DNA of 64,000 nucleotides from Burkholderiales bacterium (GTDB taxonomy: Bacteria; Pseudomonadota; Gammaproteobacteria; Burkholderiales; Burkholderiaceae_B): the NCBI GenBank assembly GCA_021299735.1, contig JAJTEM010000014.1, positions 218,002 through 282,001 of the forward strand. Direction: 5' to 3'. This document shows positions 18,322-26,748 of this stretch, piece after piece. The notes beneath the pieces are model-generated. The model saw only the letters and a list, made by a program, of their open reading frames with translations. It did not search any database and was not told the origin of the DNA. The translations under genes and the position numbers were made by a program. How positions within the stretch are numbered: the first letter of the stretch is position 1; every line of letters starts with the position of its first letter.

Positions 18322-19242
18322 ATGACCACAGCCTATATTTCCCATTCTGATTGCGCCTTGCACAACCCAGGCCTTGGGCATCCCGAGAGCATGGCCCGCC
18401 TGCGGGTTATTCGGGAAAAGTTGCAAAGCTCCGAGCTTTGGCCGCGCCTGGTGCATTGCGAGGCACCTTTGGTGCCTTGGTCAGCTGTCACTGCTGTGCA
18501 CACCGCGGCTTATGTCGAAAGCATCAAGGCTCGCTTTCCTTTAAAGCGCAACATTGACATTGATGGCGACACCACTTTGTCTGAGTTCTCACTGGATGCC
18601 GCACGCCGCGCAGCTGGTGCCTGCGTGCATGCAGTTGATTTGGTGATGGCCCACGCCGTGAGCAATGCTTTTTGTGCCGTGCGGCCACCCGGCCACCATG
18701 CCTGTGTTGACCGTGCCATGGGTTTTTGTGTGTTCAACAACGTGGCCATTGCGGCACAACACGCCATTGATGCCTACCGGCTTGAACGTGTATTGATTGT
18801 TGATTTCGATGTGCACCACGGCAATGGCACCGAACATGCATTTGCCAACAACCCCAAGGTGTTGATGTGCAGCACTTTTCAGTCGCCGCTTTATCCATTT
18901 AGTGGTGGGCTTGATGGTGCGCAAAACATGGTGAACTGCCCAATTCAACCCGGTGGTGGCCGCGAAGAAATTAAGCAGGCCATTCAAACCCACTGGGTGG
19001 ATGCGATTGATCGCTTCAAGCCGCAACTGGTGTTGGTTTCCGCCGGGTTTGATGCCCATGAAAGCGACCCCTTGGCCGACATGACATTGACCACAGAAGA
19101 CTACGGCTGGATTACGCAGTTTTTGAAACGGGTGGCTGAAGAATACTGCGACGGCAAATTGGTCAGCACGCTGGAAGGGGGCTATGAACTGGAAGCCTTG
19201 GCCGACTCGGTGTATGCCCATGTGGAGGCCTTGGCCGAATAA
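18322..19242 (+). CDS. Histone deacetylase / acetylpolyamine amidohydrolase family protein
   Basis: A 306-residue class II HDAC-like zinc hydrolase. Diagnostic motifs are AVRPPGHHACVDRAMGFCVF with the tandem histidines, and VDFDVHHGNGTEHAF with the zinc-binding Asp and His; the second zinc Asp lies in SAGFDAHESDPLADM, and LEGGYELEAL closes the active site. Bacterial members deacetylate polyamines, acetoin or unknown small molecules; the substrate is not determinable here. It is the last gene before the etf promoter and may be functionally linked to acyl/acetyl metabolism, but that is guesswork. Confidence 0.93.
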   Translation: MTTAYISHSDCALHNPGLGHPESMARLRVIREKLQSSELWPRLVHCEAPLVPWSAVTAVHTAAYVESIKARFPLKRNIDIDGDTTLSEFSLDAARRAAGACVHAVDLVMAHAVSNAFCAVRPPGHHACVDRAMGFCVFNNVAIAAQHAIDAYRLERVLIVDFDVHHGNGTEHAFANNPKVLMCSTFQSPLYPFSGGLDGAQNMVNCPIQPGGGREEIKQAIQTHWVDAIDRFKPQLVLVSAGFDAHESDPLADMTLTTEDYGWITQFLKRVAEEYCDGKLVSTLEGGYELEALADSVYAHVEALAE

Positions 19243-19360
19243 GGTTGCTTGGGCAGAAAATTGGCTGTTTCTGTCAATTCTGCACCTCGACAGAACACCC
19301 CTTAGAGTGTAGACTCTATGAAAAATCGAACGATCGTGCGTTTTTTGAGAAAACGCTTCG

Positions 19361-19366
19361 TATAAT
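19361..19366 (+). promoter_or_regulatory. Probable -10 element for the etfBA-acyl-CoA dehydrogenase operon
   Basis: A perfect TATAAT lies 41 bases before the etfB start codon. No good -35 hexamer occurs 16-18 bases upstream (TTGAGA at 19345-19350 is too close), so activation may need a regulator. Confidence 0.5.
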
Positions 19367-19407
19367 CCAAATCACATATTCTCCAATTTCAACAAGGGAT
19401 GGCTTGC

Positions 19408-20157
19408 ATGAAGATCCTGGTACCCGTTAAACGCGTAGTCGACTACAACGTAAAAGTACGCTGCAAAAGCGATGGTTCTGGCGTAGATATCGCCAACGTA
19501 AAAATGTCGATGAACCCCTTCGACGAAATCGCCGTTGAAGAGGCAACCCGTCTGAAAGAAGCCGGTGTTGCAACCGAAGTAATCGCCGTAAGCTGCGGCG
19601 TTGCCCAGTGTGTTGAAACCTTGCGCACTGCCGCCGCAATTGGTGCCGACCGCGGCATTCTGGTTGAAACTGATGTTGAGCTGCAGCCTCTGGCTGTTGC
19701 GAAAATTCTGAAAGCAATTGTTGAGAAAGAAGGCATTGACCTGGTGATCATGGGCAAGCAAGCCATTGACGATGATTGCAACCAAACTGGCCAAATGTTG
19801 GCTGCTTTGGCCGACATGCCACAGGGCACGTTCGCATCCAAGGTGGTTGTTGAAGGTGGCAAAGTAAACGTAACCCGTGAAGTAGACGGTGGCCTGGAAA
19901 CAGTTAGCCTGAGTTTGCCTGCGGTAGTTACCACCGACTTGCGCTTGAACGAGCCACGCTATGTGACTTTGCCCAATATCATGAAGGCCAAGAAAAAACA
20001 GATCGACACGATTAAGCCCGCTGATTTGGGTGTGAATGTTGATCCACGCATCAAAACACTGAAAGTGAGCGACCCGCCCACACGTTCTGCTGGTATCACC
20101 GTGCCCGATGTGGCCACGCTGGTTGACAAGCTGAAGAACGAAGCGAAAGTGATCTAA
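19408..20157 (+). CDS. etfB: Electron transfer flavoprotein subunit beta
   Basis: About 249 residues. The ATG at 19408 is preferred over 19399 because AAGGGA then sits about 8 bases upstream and the protein begins [18 protein letters not shown] as usual. Family motifs include [39 protein letters not shown] and [20 protein letters not shown]; the AMP-binding loop is in the NQTGQ region. EtfAB accepts electrons from acyl-CoA dehydrogenases and passes them to ETF:quinone oxidoreductase. etfA follows 10 bases later. Confidence 0.97.
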   Translation: MKILVPVKRVVDYNVKVRCKSDGSGVDIANVKMSMNPFDEIAVEEATRLKEAGVATEVIAVSCGVAQCVETLRTAAAIGADRGILVETDVELQPLAVAKILKAIVEKEGIDLVIMGKQAIDDDCNQTGQMLAALADMPQGTFASKVVVEGGKVNVTREVDGGLETVSLSLPAVVTTDLRLNEPRYVTLPNIMKAKKKQIDTIKPADLGVNVDPRIKTLKVSDPPTRSAGITVPDVATLVDKLKNEAKVI

Positions 20158-20167
20158 GGAGCAAAAC

Positions 20168-21097
20168 ATGTCAGTACTCGTAATTGCAGAACACGACAAT
20201 CAAAGCATCAAGCCCGCCACGCTGAACACTATTGCTGCGGCCCAGAAAATTGGTGGCGACATCCATGTGCTGGTATCTGGCAAGGGCTGTGGCGCCGCTG
20301 CTGAGCAGGCAGCCAAGGCCGCTGGTGTAGCCAAGGTGCTGGTTGCTGATTCTGATTCACTGGGCGACCAGTTGGCAGAAAACCTGGCTGCCCAAATTCT
20401 TGCAGTGGCCAGCGGTTACAGCCATATTTTGGCGCCAGCAACCAGTGTGGGTAAAAACGTGTTACCACGTGTGGCGGCCAAACTGGACGTTGCACAAATT
20501 TCTGACATCATCAGTGTTGAGAGTGCAGACACTTTCACCCGCCCAATTTACGCGGGCAACGTGATTGCTACGGTTCAGTCTTCTGACAGCACCAAGGTGA
20601 TCACAGTGCGCACCACAGCATTCGACCCGGTTGCTGCTGCTGGTGGTTCTGCAGCAATTGAAAACCTGAGCGCTGCCGCCGATTCTGGCAAGTCCACATT
20701 CGTGAACCGTGAAGTGGCCAAGAGCGACCGCCCTGAACTGACTGCCGCCGGTACCATTATTTCTGGTGGCCGTGGTGTGGGTTCTGCCGAGAACTTCAGC
20801 ATTTTGAACCCATTGGCAGACAAACTGAATGCAGCCATCGGCGCTTCTCGTGCGGCGGTTGATGCAGGTTACGCACCGAACGATTGGCAAGTTGGCCAAA
20901 CCGGCAAAATTGTGGCGCCTCAGTTGTACATGGCCTTTGGTATCTCCGGTGCCATTCAGCACTTGGCGGGTATGAAAGACAGCAAGGTGATTGTGGCCGT
21001 GAACAAAGACCCCGAAGCGCCAATTTTTGGCGTGGCCGATTACGGCTTGGTGGGCGACTTGTTTGAGGTGGTGCCTCAACTGACCGAAAAGCTGTAA
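20168..21097 (+). CDS. etfA: Electron transfer flavoprotein subunit alpha
   Basis: A 309-residue protein. The FAD-binding C-terminal domain shows [60 protein letters not shown] and [20 protein letters not shown], all hallmarks of EtfA. A ribosome site AAGGAG precedes the ATG. It forms the ETF heterodimer with EtfB. Confidence 0.97.
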   Translation: MSVLVIAEHDNQSIKPATLNTIAAAQKIGGDIHVLVSGKGCGAAAEQAAKAAGVAKVLVADSDSLGDQLAENLAAQILAVASGYSHILAPATSVGKNVLPRVAAKLDVAQISDIISVESADTFTRPIYAGNVIATVQSSDSTKVITVRTTAFDPVAAAGGSAAIENLSAAADSGKSTFVNREVAKSDRPELTAAGTIISGGRGVGSAENFSILNPLADKLNAAIGASRAAVDAGYAPNDWQVGQTGKIVAPQLYMAFGISGAIQHLAGMKDSKVIVAVNKDPEAPIFGVADYGLVGDLFEVVPQLTEKL

Positions 21098-21148
21098 ATC
21101 AGAAACTGTAAGAAACAAAAAAACGCAAAGCTGTATCAGGAGACGACA

Positions 21149-22954
21149 ATGAGTTACAACGCCCCAGTGAAAGACATGATGTTTGTCTTGAAAGAATTGG
21201 CAGGCCTGGATCAAGTATCCCAGTTGCCAGGTTGTGAAGACGCAACCGAGGAAACCGTGGATGCTGTTCTGAATGAAAATGCGAAGTTCACCAGCGAGGT
21301 GGTAGCACCGCTGAACTGGTCGGGCGACGTAGAGGCCGCCAACTGGAAAGACGGCGTGGTAACCACAGCCAAAGGCTTCAAAGAGGCTTTCAAAGCTTTC
21401 GGAGAGCAGGGCTGGCAAGGCCTGCAGCACCCCACTGAATTTGGTGGTCAAGGTTTGCCCAAGGTAGTGGCAACACCCTGCATGGAAATGGTCAATGGCT
21501 CCAACCTCAGCTTTGCGCTGTGCCCCTTGCTGACCGATGGCGCCATCGAAGCGCTGTTGGTGGCTGGCAGCCAGCAACTGAAAGAGACTTACATTCCCAA
21601 AATGATTTCCGGCGAATGGACCGGCACCATGAACCTGACCGAGCCACAGGCCGGCTCAGATCTGGCGCTGGTGCGTTCCAAAGCCGTGCCACAAGGCGAT
21701 GGCACTTACCGTATTTCTGGCCAAAAAATTTATATCACCTATGGTGAACACGACATGGCCAAAAATATTGTGCACCTGGTGCTGGCCCGCACCCCCGATG
21801 CGCCCGAGGGCGTGAAGGGTATCAGCCTGTTTGTGGTGCCCAAGTTTTTGGTGAATGAAGATGGAAGCCTGGGCAAGCGCAACGATGTGTATTGCGCATC
21901 CATCGAACACAAGCTGGGCATCAAGGCCTCCCCAACCGCGGTGCTTCTGTACGGCGACAACAAGGGTGAAGTGGGCCAGGGTGCAATCGGTTATTTGGTG
22001 GGTGAAGAAAACAAAGGCCTGCAATACATGTTTGTAATGATGAACGCTGCCCGTTTCCAGGTGGGTGTTCAGGGTATTGGTTTGGCTGAGCGTGCGTATC
22101 AAAAAGCTGTGCAGTACGCCAACGACCGTGTGCAGTCCCGCCCTGTGGATGGCTCTTCAAACGAAGCGGTTGCAATCATCAACCACCCTGATGTAAAGCG
22201 CATGTTGATGAGCATGCGTTCACAGGTTGAAGCTGCGCGTGCCATGGCCTGCGTGGCAGGTGCCGCTTACGACGCAGCCCACAACCACCCGGATGAAGCC
22301 ACTCGCAAACAGAACATGGCGGTGTATGAATTCATGGTGCCGCTGGTAAAGGGTTGGTCGACTGAAATGAGCATCGACGTTACATCTACCGGTGTACAGG
22401 TGCACGGCGGCATGGGTTTCATTGAAGAAACCGGTGCAGCGCAGTACTACCGTGATGCAAAAATTTTGACCATTTATGAAGGTACAACAGCCATTCAGGC
22501 CAACGATCTCGTGGGCCGCAAAACATCACGTGATGGTGGTGCTATGGTGAAAGCGTTGTGCGCGGAAATTGCACGCACCGTGGTGCAGCTTAATGATTCT
22601 GGTTCAGCACATGCCAAGGCAGTGGCAGCCCGTCTGGATGCGGCCCGCACCTCATTCCTGGATGCCGCGCAGTTTGTGGTTGAGAACATGAAAAGCAATC
22701 CAAACGCAGTGTTTGCCGGTTCGGTGCCTTACTTGAAACTGGCAGGTACAACAGTAGCTGGCTGGCAAATGGCACGCGCCTTGTTGGCCGCTGAAGCGAA
22801 AATCAGGGCTGGCGAAACAGACAGTTTCTACAGTGACAAGATTCTGACATCACGCTTCTTCGCTGACCATGTGTTGAACACAGTGCCTGGCCTGCGCGAC
22901 AGTATTGTGAACGGTTACCAGGGTGTTACAGAAATGGCTGTTGCGAATTTCTAA
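21149..22954 (+). CDS. Acyl-CoA dehydrogenase (long type with C-terminal extension)
   Basis: A 601-residue acyl-CoA dehydrogenase, longer than the classic 380-residue form because of N- and C-terminal extensions of the type seen in the DmdC/FadE-like group. Motifs: MNLTEPQAGSDLALVRSKAV for the FAD/substrate region, GGMGFIEETGAAQYYRDAKI, and ILTIYEGTTAIQANDLVGRK holding the likely catalytic Glu (near residue 444). It oxidises an acyl-CoA to the enoyl-CoA and feeds electrons to the EtfAB encoded just upstream; chain-length preference is unknown. AGGAGA precedes the start, and a strong terminator closes the operon. Confidence 0.93.
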   Translation: MSYNAPVKDMMFVLKELAGLDQVSQLPGCEDATEETVDAVLNENAKFTSEVVAPLNWSGDVEAANWKDGVVTTAKGFKEAFKAFGEQGWQGLQHPTEFGGQGLPKVVATPCMEMVNGSNLSFALCPLLTDGAIEALLVAGSQQLKETYIPKMISGEWTGTMNLTEPQAGSDLALVRSKAVPQGDGTYRISGQKIYITYGEHDMAKNIVHLVLARTPDAPEGVKGISLFVVPKFLVNEDGSLGKRNDVYCASIEHKLGIKASPTAVLLYGDNKGEVGQGAIGYLVGEENKGLQYMFVMMNAARFQVGVQGIGLAERAYQKAVQYANDRVQSRPVDGSSNEAVAIINHPDVKRMLMSMRSQVEAARAMACVAGAAYDAAHNHPDEATRKQNMAVYEFMVPLVKGWSTEMSIDVTSTGVQVHGGMGFIEETGAAQYYRDAKILTIYEGTTAIQANDLVGRKTSRDGGAMVKALCAEIARTVVQLNDSGSAHAKAVAARLDAARTSFLDAAQFVVENMKSNPNAVFAGSVPYLKLAGTTVAGWQMARALLAAEAKIRAGETDSFYSDKILTSRFFADHVLNTVPGLRDSIVNGYQGVTEMAVANF

Positions 22955-22980
22955 AAACGTTCAGGTAATGCTTTCACTGA

Positions 22981-23009
22981 AAAGCCCCTCACATTGAGGG
23001 GCTTTTTTC
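22981..23009 (+). terminator. Intrinsic terminator after the acyl-CoA dehydrogenase gene
   Basis: AAGCCCCTCA, loop CAT, TGAGGGGCTT followed by a T run. It ends the etfBA-acyl-CoA dehydrogenase unit. Confidence 0.93.
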
Positions 23010-23023
23010 TTTATGCTGAGCAC

Positions 23024-23413
23024 ATGAATTATTCCCACCTTGCCGACGCAGTATTGCTAATCCACTTTGCCATCGTGTTGTTTGTGATGGGTGGTTTGTT
23101 GCTAATCGTATTGGGCAATTTATTGCGTTGGTCATGGGTGAACCACTGGTGGTTCAGGGCCTTGCACCTGCTTGCAATTTCAGTGGTCGTTATTGAAAGT
23201 TGGTTGGGCATTGAATGCCCGCTTACCACGCTCGAAAACTGGTTGCGCGTGCAAGCGGGGCAGGGTGTGTACCAAGGCAGCTTCACTCAGCACTGGGTGC
23301 ATGGCGTGATGTTCTACCAAGCTCCGGCCTGGGTTTTTGCTTTGGCCTACACCCTGTTTGCCCTCGCTGTTGTGGCTGCTTGGTGGCGTTGGCCGCCACA
23401 TCAATTCAAGTAG
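23024..23413 (+). CDS. DUF2784 family four-helix membrane protein
   Basis: From ATG 23024 the protein is 129 residues with four hydrophobic segments (AVLLIHFAIVLFVMGGLLLI; FRALHLLAISVVVIES; a segment around GVMFYQAPAWVF; ALAYTLFALAVVAAWW). The LIHFAIVLFVMGG start, GIECPLTTLENWLR and the HWVHGVMFY pattern fit DUF2784, a small membrane family of unknown function. It starts 15 bases after the preceding terminator, so its promoter probably overlaps the terminator or it depends on readthrough. Confidence 0.85.
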   Translation: MNYSHLADAVLLIHFAIVLFVMGGLLLIVLGNLLRWSWVNHWWFRALHLLAISVVVIESWLGIECPLTTLENWLRVQAGQGVYQGSFTQHWVHGVMFYQAPAWVFALAYTLFALAVVAAWWRWPPHQFK

Positions 23414-23415
23414 CA

Positions 23416-23664
23416 TTACCAAGCCCCAACGCCAGCACCAGCGGCGTCAAATCCGCCTACTGCGCCATCAGCAAACCAGCCGGAAAAGTCTAGCCATTCC
23501 GTGGTTTCGGTCACCAGCACTGAAGGTAATTCGGTTGCTTGGGCCAGACCAACGCCAGCAACAATAATCAGTAACATCAGTGTTGTCCTGAGTGCCTTGT
23601 TTGCGGTTTCAAACAGGTTCCAGTTCAGGTCCAGGCCAGTGAGGTTTTCGGGCCATTCGTTCAT
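23416..23664 (-). CDS. Small membrane or secreted protein of unknown function
   Basis: An 82-residue protein with a very good ribosome site (AAAGGAG, 7 bases before the ATG) and a single hydrophobic segment after a charged N-terminus (TTLMLLIIVAGVGLAQATEL), which reads as a signal peptide or single-pass anchor. The rest is short, Gly/Ala-rich and ends in AAGAGVGAW. I recognise no family. It is divergent from the LysR gene and converges on the DUF2784 gene, 2 bases from its stop. Confidence 0.55.
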   Translation of the reverse strand: MNEWPENLTGLDLNWNLFETANKALRTTLMLLIIVAGVGLAQATELPSVLVTETTEWLDFSGWFADGAVGGFDAAGAGVGAW

Positions 23665-23754
23665 GATTCACACTCCTTTTGAGATGGTGTGAAGTCATGA
23701 TATTGATGTACATTGTGCAAATAAACTACCGTCAACGAACAACACTATTGCGTC

Positions 23755-24702
23755 ATGAGCAACAATTTCAATGAACTTCAAGCCGCTGAAACCTTCTTGA
23801 TGGTGGTTAATACTGGCAGTTTTGCTGCGGCTGCCAAGCTAAAAGGCGAGAACCCCTCCAGCATCAGCCGGGCTATTGCCCAGCTTGAGGCGCATTTGAA
23901 TATTCGTTTGTTGAATCGCACCACGCGGCAGGTAAAAATTACCGAGGCTGGCGAAATTTATAAAATTCATGCACAGCGCATGCTGGAAAGCCAGCAAGAG
24001 GCCCGTGATGCACTAACCCAGTTACAAAGTGGGCAGCCTCATGGAACCGTTCGTATTAGCCTGCCAGTCATCGTGGGCGAAAAAATACTGGCACCCCGCC
24101 TGCCAGAATTTCATGCTAAGTACCCCGAAGTTCAATTGCAAATCGACCTGTCCAACCGAAACGCGCTGATTGTAGAAGAGGGTTTTGACATCGCTTTGCG
24201 TGTGGGTGTGTTGCAAGATTCAACCCTGCGCGCCCGAAAAGTCGCCACCATTTGGCGAAAACTGTATGCCGCGCCGGCTTATCTGGAAAAGCATGGTGTG
24301 CCGCAAACCCCCGCCGATTTGGTGCATCACCAATGCATTGCTTTTTCTCAACGTGGCGATCAAAAGGAATGGGAGTTTTGGCCAAAAAACGGTGCGCAGC
24401 CCAGCCAAAAGCACCGGGTGCTTTCCTGGCTAACTTGCTCCAGCCCAATGATGGTGGTGCGGGCCATTCAAGCTGGTCTGGGCTTGGGCCGCAGTGCGGA
24501 CTGGATGTTGCAAGGCGCACTGGCCCGTGGCGAATTGGTCGAAATTCTGACCGACTGGCATTGCGACAACCCGGCCACCGGCGGCTTGCCCATGTACCTT
24601 GTGTTTCCGCCAGGTTTGAGTAGTCAGCTTTCCCTAAAAACCCGGGTGGTTGCCGATTTTCTGGAGCAAATTGTTCGCTCGGAATTCAAAAAGGCTGATT
24701 AA
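23755..24702 (+). CDS. LysR-family transcriptional regulator
   Basis: A 315-residue regulator. The N-terminal winged helix reads AAETFLMVVNTGSFAAAAKL, NPSSISRAIAQLEAHLNIRL and LNRTTRQVKITEAG; the effector-binding domain follows (GTVRISLPVIVGEKILAPRL, GFDIALRVGVLQDSTLRARK). The second helix contains SSISRAI where most LysR proteins have a hydrophobic-S-x-x-I pattern. Its likely targets are the adjacent BASS transporter (78 bases downstream, same strand) or the divergent small gene, as is usual for the family. Confidence 0.92.
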   Translation: MSNNFNELQAAETFLMVVNTGSFAAAAKLKGENPSSISRAIAQLEAHLNIRLLNRTTRQVKITEAGEIYKIHAQRMLESQQEARDALTQLQSGQPHGTVRISLPVIVGEKILAPRLPEFHAKYPEVQLQIDLSNRNALIVEEGFDIALRVGVLQDSTLRARKVATIWRKLYAAPAYLEKHGVPQTPADLVHHQCIAFSQRGDQKEWEFWPKNGAQPSQKHRVLSWLTCSSPMMVVRAIQAGLGLGRSADWMLQGALARGELVEILTDWHCDNPATGGLPMYLVFPPGLSSQLSLKTRVVADFLEQIVRSEFKKAD

Positions 24703-24779
24703 ACCGAATTTTGCTGACAGCCAAACTTTCAGCCTTGGGCTACATTAGCTGAACAATAAAAAATACTTACGGAGACACA

Positions 24780-25634
24780 ATGCTCGGCAACACTTACATC
24801 ACAATCGGTTTACCGGTTTCCCTTTTTATCATCATGATCGGTATGGGCTTAAGCCTCACCGTGGAAGATTTTCGACGTATTAAAGAGCAGCCAAAAGGTG
24901 TAATCGTTGGCACGGTGTTGCAATTGGTTGGCGTGCCCCTGCTTGGGTTTGCAATTGGCGGCTTGTATGGCGGTGGTGTAATGGCAGCAGGGCTGGTTCT
25001 TTCGGCTGTTATGCCAGGTGGCACCACCTCGAATGTGCTCACTTACATGGCCAAAGCAAACCTGGCTTTGTCAATTACGCTGACTGTACTGGCCAGCCTG
25101 CTCACGGTGCTCACCATCCCTTTTTATATGTCCTACGCGCTTCCGATGTTTGTTGGGGCGAATACCGAGCTGCAGCTTCCGTTTCTGCAAACCCTCATCA
25201 CCATGATGGTGATCGTGATTATTCCGGTGTGCATTGGCATGTTTGTTCGCGCCAAGAAGCCCGAGCTGTCACAGAAATTTGAACCAGCAATCAACAAGTT
25301 TGCAGTGTTTGTTTTGGTGGCAATTATTGTGCTGATTGGTGTGAGTGAATCGGAGAATATGCCCACTTGGTTTGCCCAGGCCTGGATGCCGGTGGTCACC
25401 TTGAACCTGGCCGCAATTGCTTTGGGTTTGCTGGGTGGCAAGCTGAGCGGCTTGAACGCGAGAGACAGCCTGACCGTGTCGATTGAAATGTGTGTCAAGA
25501 ACTCTACTTTGGGTTTAACAATCGCTTTGTCGCTGCTTGGAAATGCTGAAATTGCCGTGCCAGTGGTTGTTTATGGCTTGTTGATGTATGCCACTGTGGC
25601 TTTGCTGTGTTGGTACGGCAGAAAATTGAAGTGA
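24780..25634 (+). CDS. Bile acid:sodium symporter (BASS) family transporter
   Basis: A 284-residue membrane protein with about nine hydrophobic segments. The family signature MPGGTTSNVLTYMAKANLAL (with the crossover helix), IGMGLSLTVEDFRRI at the start, and SIEMCVKNSTLGLTIALSLL near the end fit BASS transporters. Bacterial members take up organic anions such as pantoate, 2-keto acids or taurocholate with sodium. The substrate is unknown. GGAG lies 7 bases before the ATG. The LysR gene upstream is a plausible regulator. Confidence 0.9.
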   Translation: MLGNTYITIGLPVSLFIIMIGMGLSLTVEDFRRIKEQPKGVIVGTVLQLVGVPLLGFAIGGLYGGGVMAAGLVLSAVMPGGTTSNVLTYMAKANLALSITLTVLASLLTVLTIPFYMSYALPMFVGANTELQLPFLQTLITMMVIVIIPVCIGMFVRAKKPELSQKFEPAINKFAVFVLVAIIVLIGVSESENMPTWFAQAWMPVVTLNLAAIALGLLGGKLSGLNARDSLTVSIEMCVKNSTLGLTIALSLLGNAEIAVPVVVYGLLMYATVALLCWYGRKLK

Positions 25635-25772
25635 TGGGAGTTTTTATGAATTGTTTTTTGTGTAAGGGTTTTTCTAACAGCGATTAAGGGTAGATTTCCG
25701 TATTTGCTTTAGCCGATTGCTGACTTTGTGAGTCAATTCGCTTGCCGTTAATTTCTCTACAGGAGAAATTTA

Positions 25773-26507
25773 ATGTCAAGCAATCAATTAAATACTCTTC
25801 CATCATCGATTGCTCGACACCTAGCGTTGTTGTCGATGTGCTTGCTGGGCGTATTTCCCGCGCGAGCTGAGTTACCCACTAAGCCCACTTTAGTCAACCC
25901 GCCACAAACCCGATCTGCTTCACTGGTTGCAGATCGTATTCGCTTTGCTTTTGAGCCCTCAAATCAATTCTTGATCAAGGTTGCCGTTAGAAATATTCAA
26001 AGTCGTTCACCTTTCATTTCAATGCTCACAGACAAAGGCAATTGTCTGATTGTGATTAACACCCAGCCAGAGAGCTGGGCAGCCTGGAAAGCCTTTCGCG
26101 ATCAAGGAAACCTTGGCGAGGCAGAGTCTTACTATTTTGCATTGCTTCACGAGCTGGGTCATTGTGTTAACAAGCTCAATCCAACTTCCAGCCGACAGCT
26201 TTTTTCTGAAGGTTATCAGTCGGAGTTTTATGCAGATGTATTTGCACTTGTGGCTGCGAAGCGTCTATTGAACAAGGATTCGTATCAGGCAATTGCCGAG
26301 GGGGTTATCAGGGCCAGAATTGGACAGCAACGCTGGTACAGCCCCAGGACACACGCAACAGGCCGACCACTTGAAAGCGTTTATCAGCTTTTGAAATCAA
26401 TGGATACTGAAACGTCCTTGGGTTCAGCTTCACTTGAGCAGCAAAGTGTTGATTTGATTGAGCGGTCAAAGGCTACGAACACCTCTCTTGCTTTTAATCC
26501 AAATTAG
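25773..26507 (+). CDS. Secreted HExxH metallopeptidase-like protein
   Basis: A 244-residue protein with a signal peptide (ALLSMCLLGVFPARA at residues 22-36) and a zinc-peptidase-type motif LLHELGHCVN (near residue 126), followed about 20 residues later by EGYQSEFYADVFALVAAKRL, which could supply the third ligand (the E-x-x-A-D type). The rest is not recognisable. The AGGAG box stands 8 bases before the ATG. It directly precedes the type I secretion operon on the same strand (about 240 bases), which suggests, but does not prove, a link such as processing of the secreted adhesin or wall remodelling. Confidence 0.65.
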   Translation: MSSNQLNTLPSSIARHLALLSMCLLGVFPARAELPTKPTLVNPPQTRSASLVADRIRFAFEPSNQFLIKVAVRNIQSRSPFISMLTDKGNCLIVINTQPESWAAWKAFRDQGNLGEAESYYFALLHELGHCVNKLNPTSSRQLFSEGYQSEFYADVFALVAAKRLLNKDSYQAIAEGVIRARIGQQRWYSPRTHATGRPLESVYQLLKSMDTETSLGSASLEQQSVDLIERSKATNTSLAFNPN

Positions 26508-26620
26508 CACATAAAAAATCTGTCGCCCGTCACTTCCCTACCCATGCTTTGAATTTGAATAGGCTAGTTTCCCGCACATTAAATACTGATCGTATAAAGA
26601 AAATAGTTAAATATTATTAA

Positions 26621-26642
26621 AAATCACTCCACAGAGTGATTT
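26621..26642. repeat. Inverted repeat before the secretion operon
   Basis: AAATCACTC, loop CACA, GAGTGATTT: a perfect 9-bp stem in an AT-rich 240-base gap. It may terminate the upstream gene or serve as an operator for the secretion operon; the T run is weak on the plus strand. Confidence 0.45.
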
Positions 26643-26748
26643 AGATCGGGTTACAGCTAATAATTTTCAGTCTTACTTCCTCACCATCCATTGATACACT
26701 GCCTCACGATTTTGATTGAGAAAATCAAAATATCTTATTGAGGTCAGC

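Noticed and set aside
20462..21577. Minus-strand 371-residue frame opposite etfA and the acyl-CoA dehydrogenase
   Set aside because: Antisense to two well-conserved genes, with His/Gln/Cys-rich noise composition.
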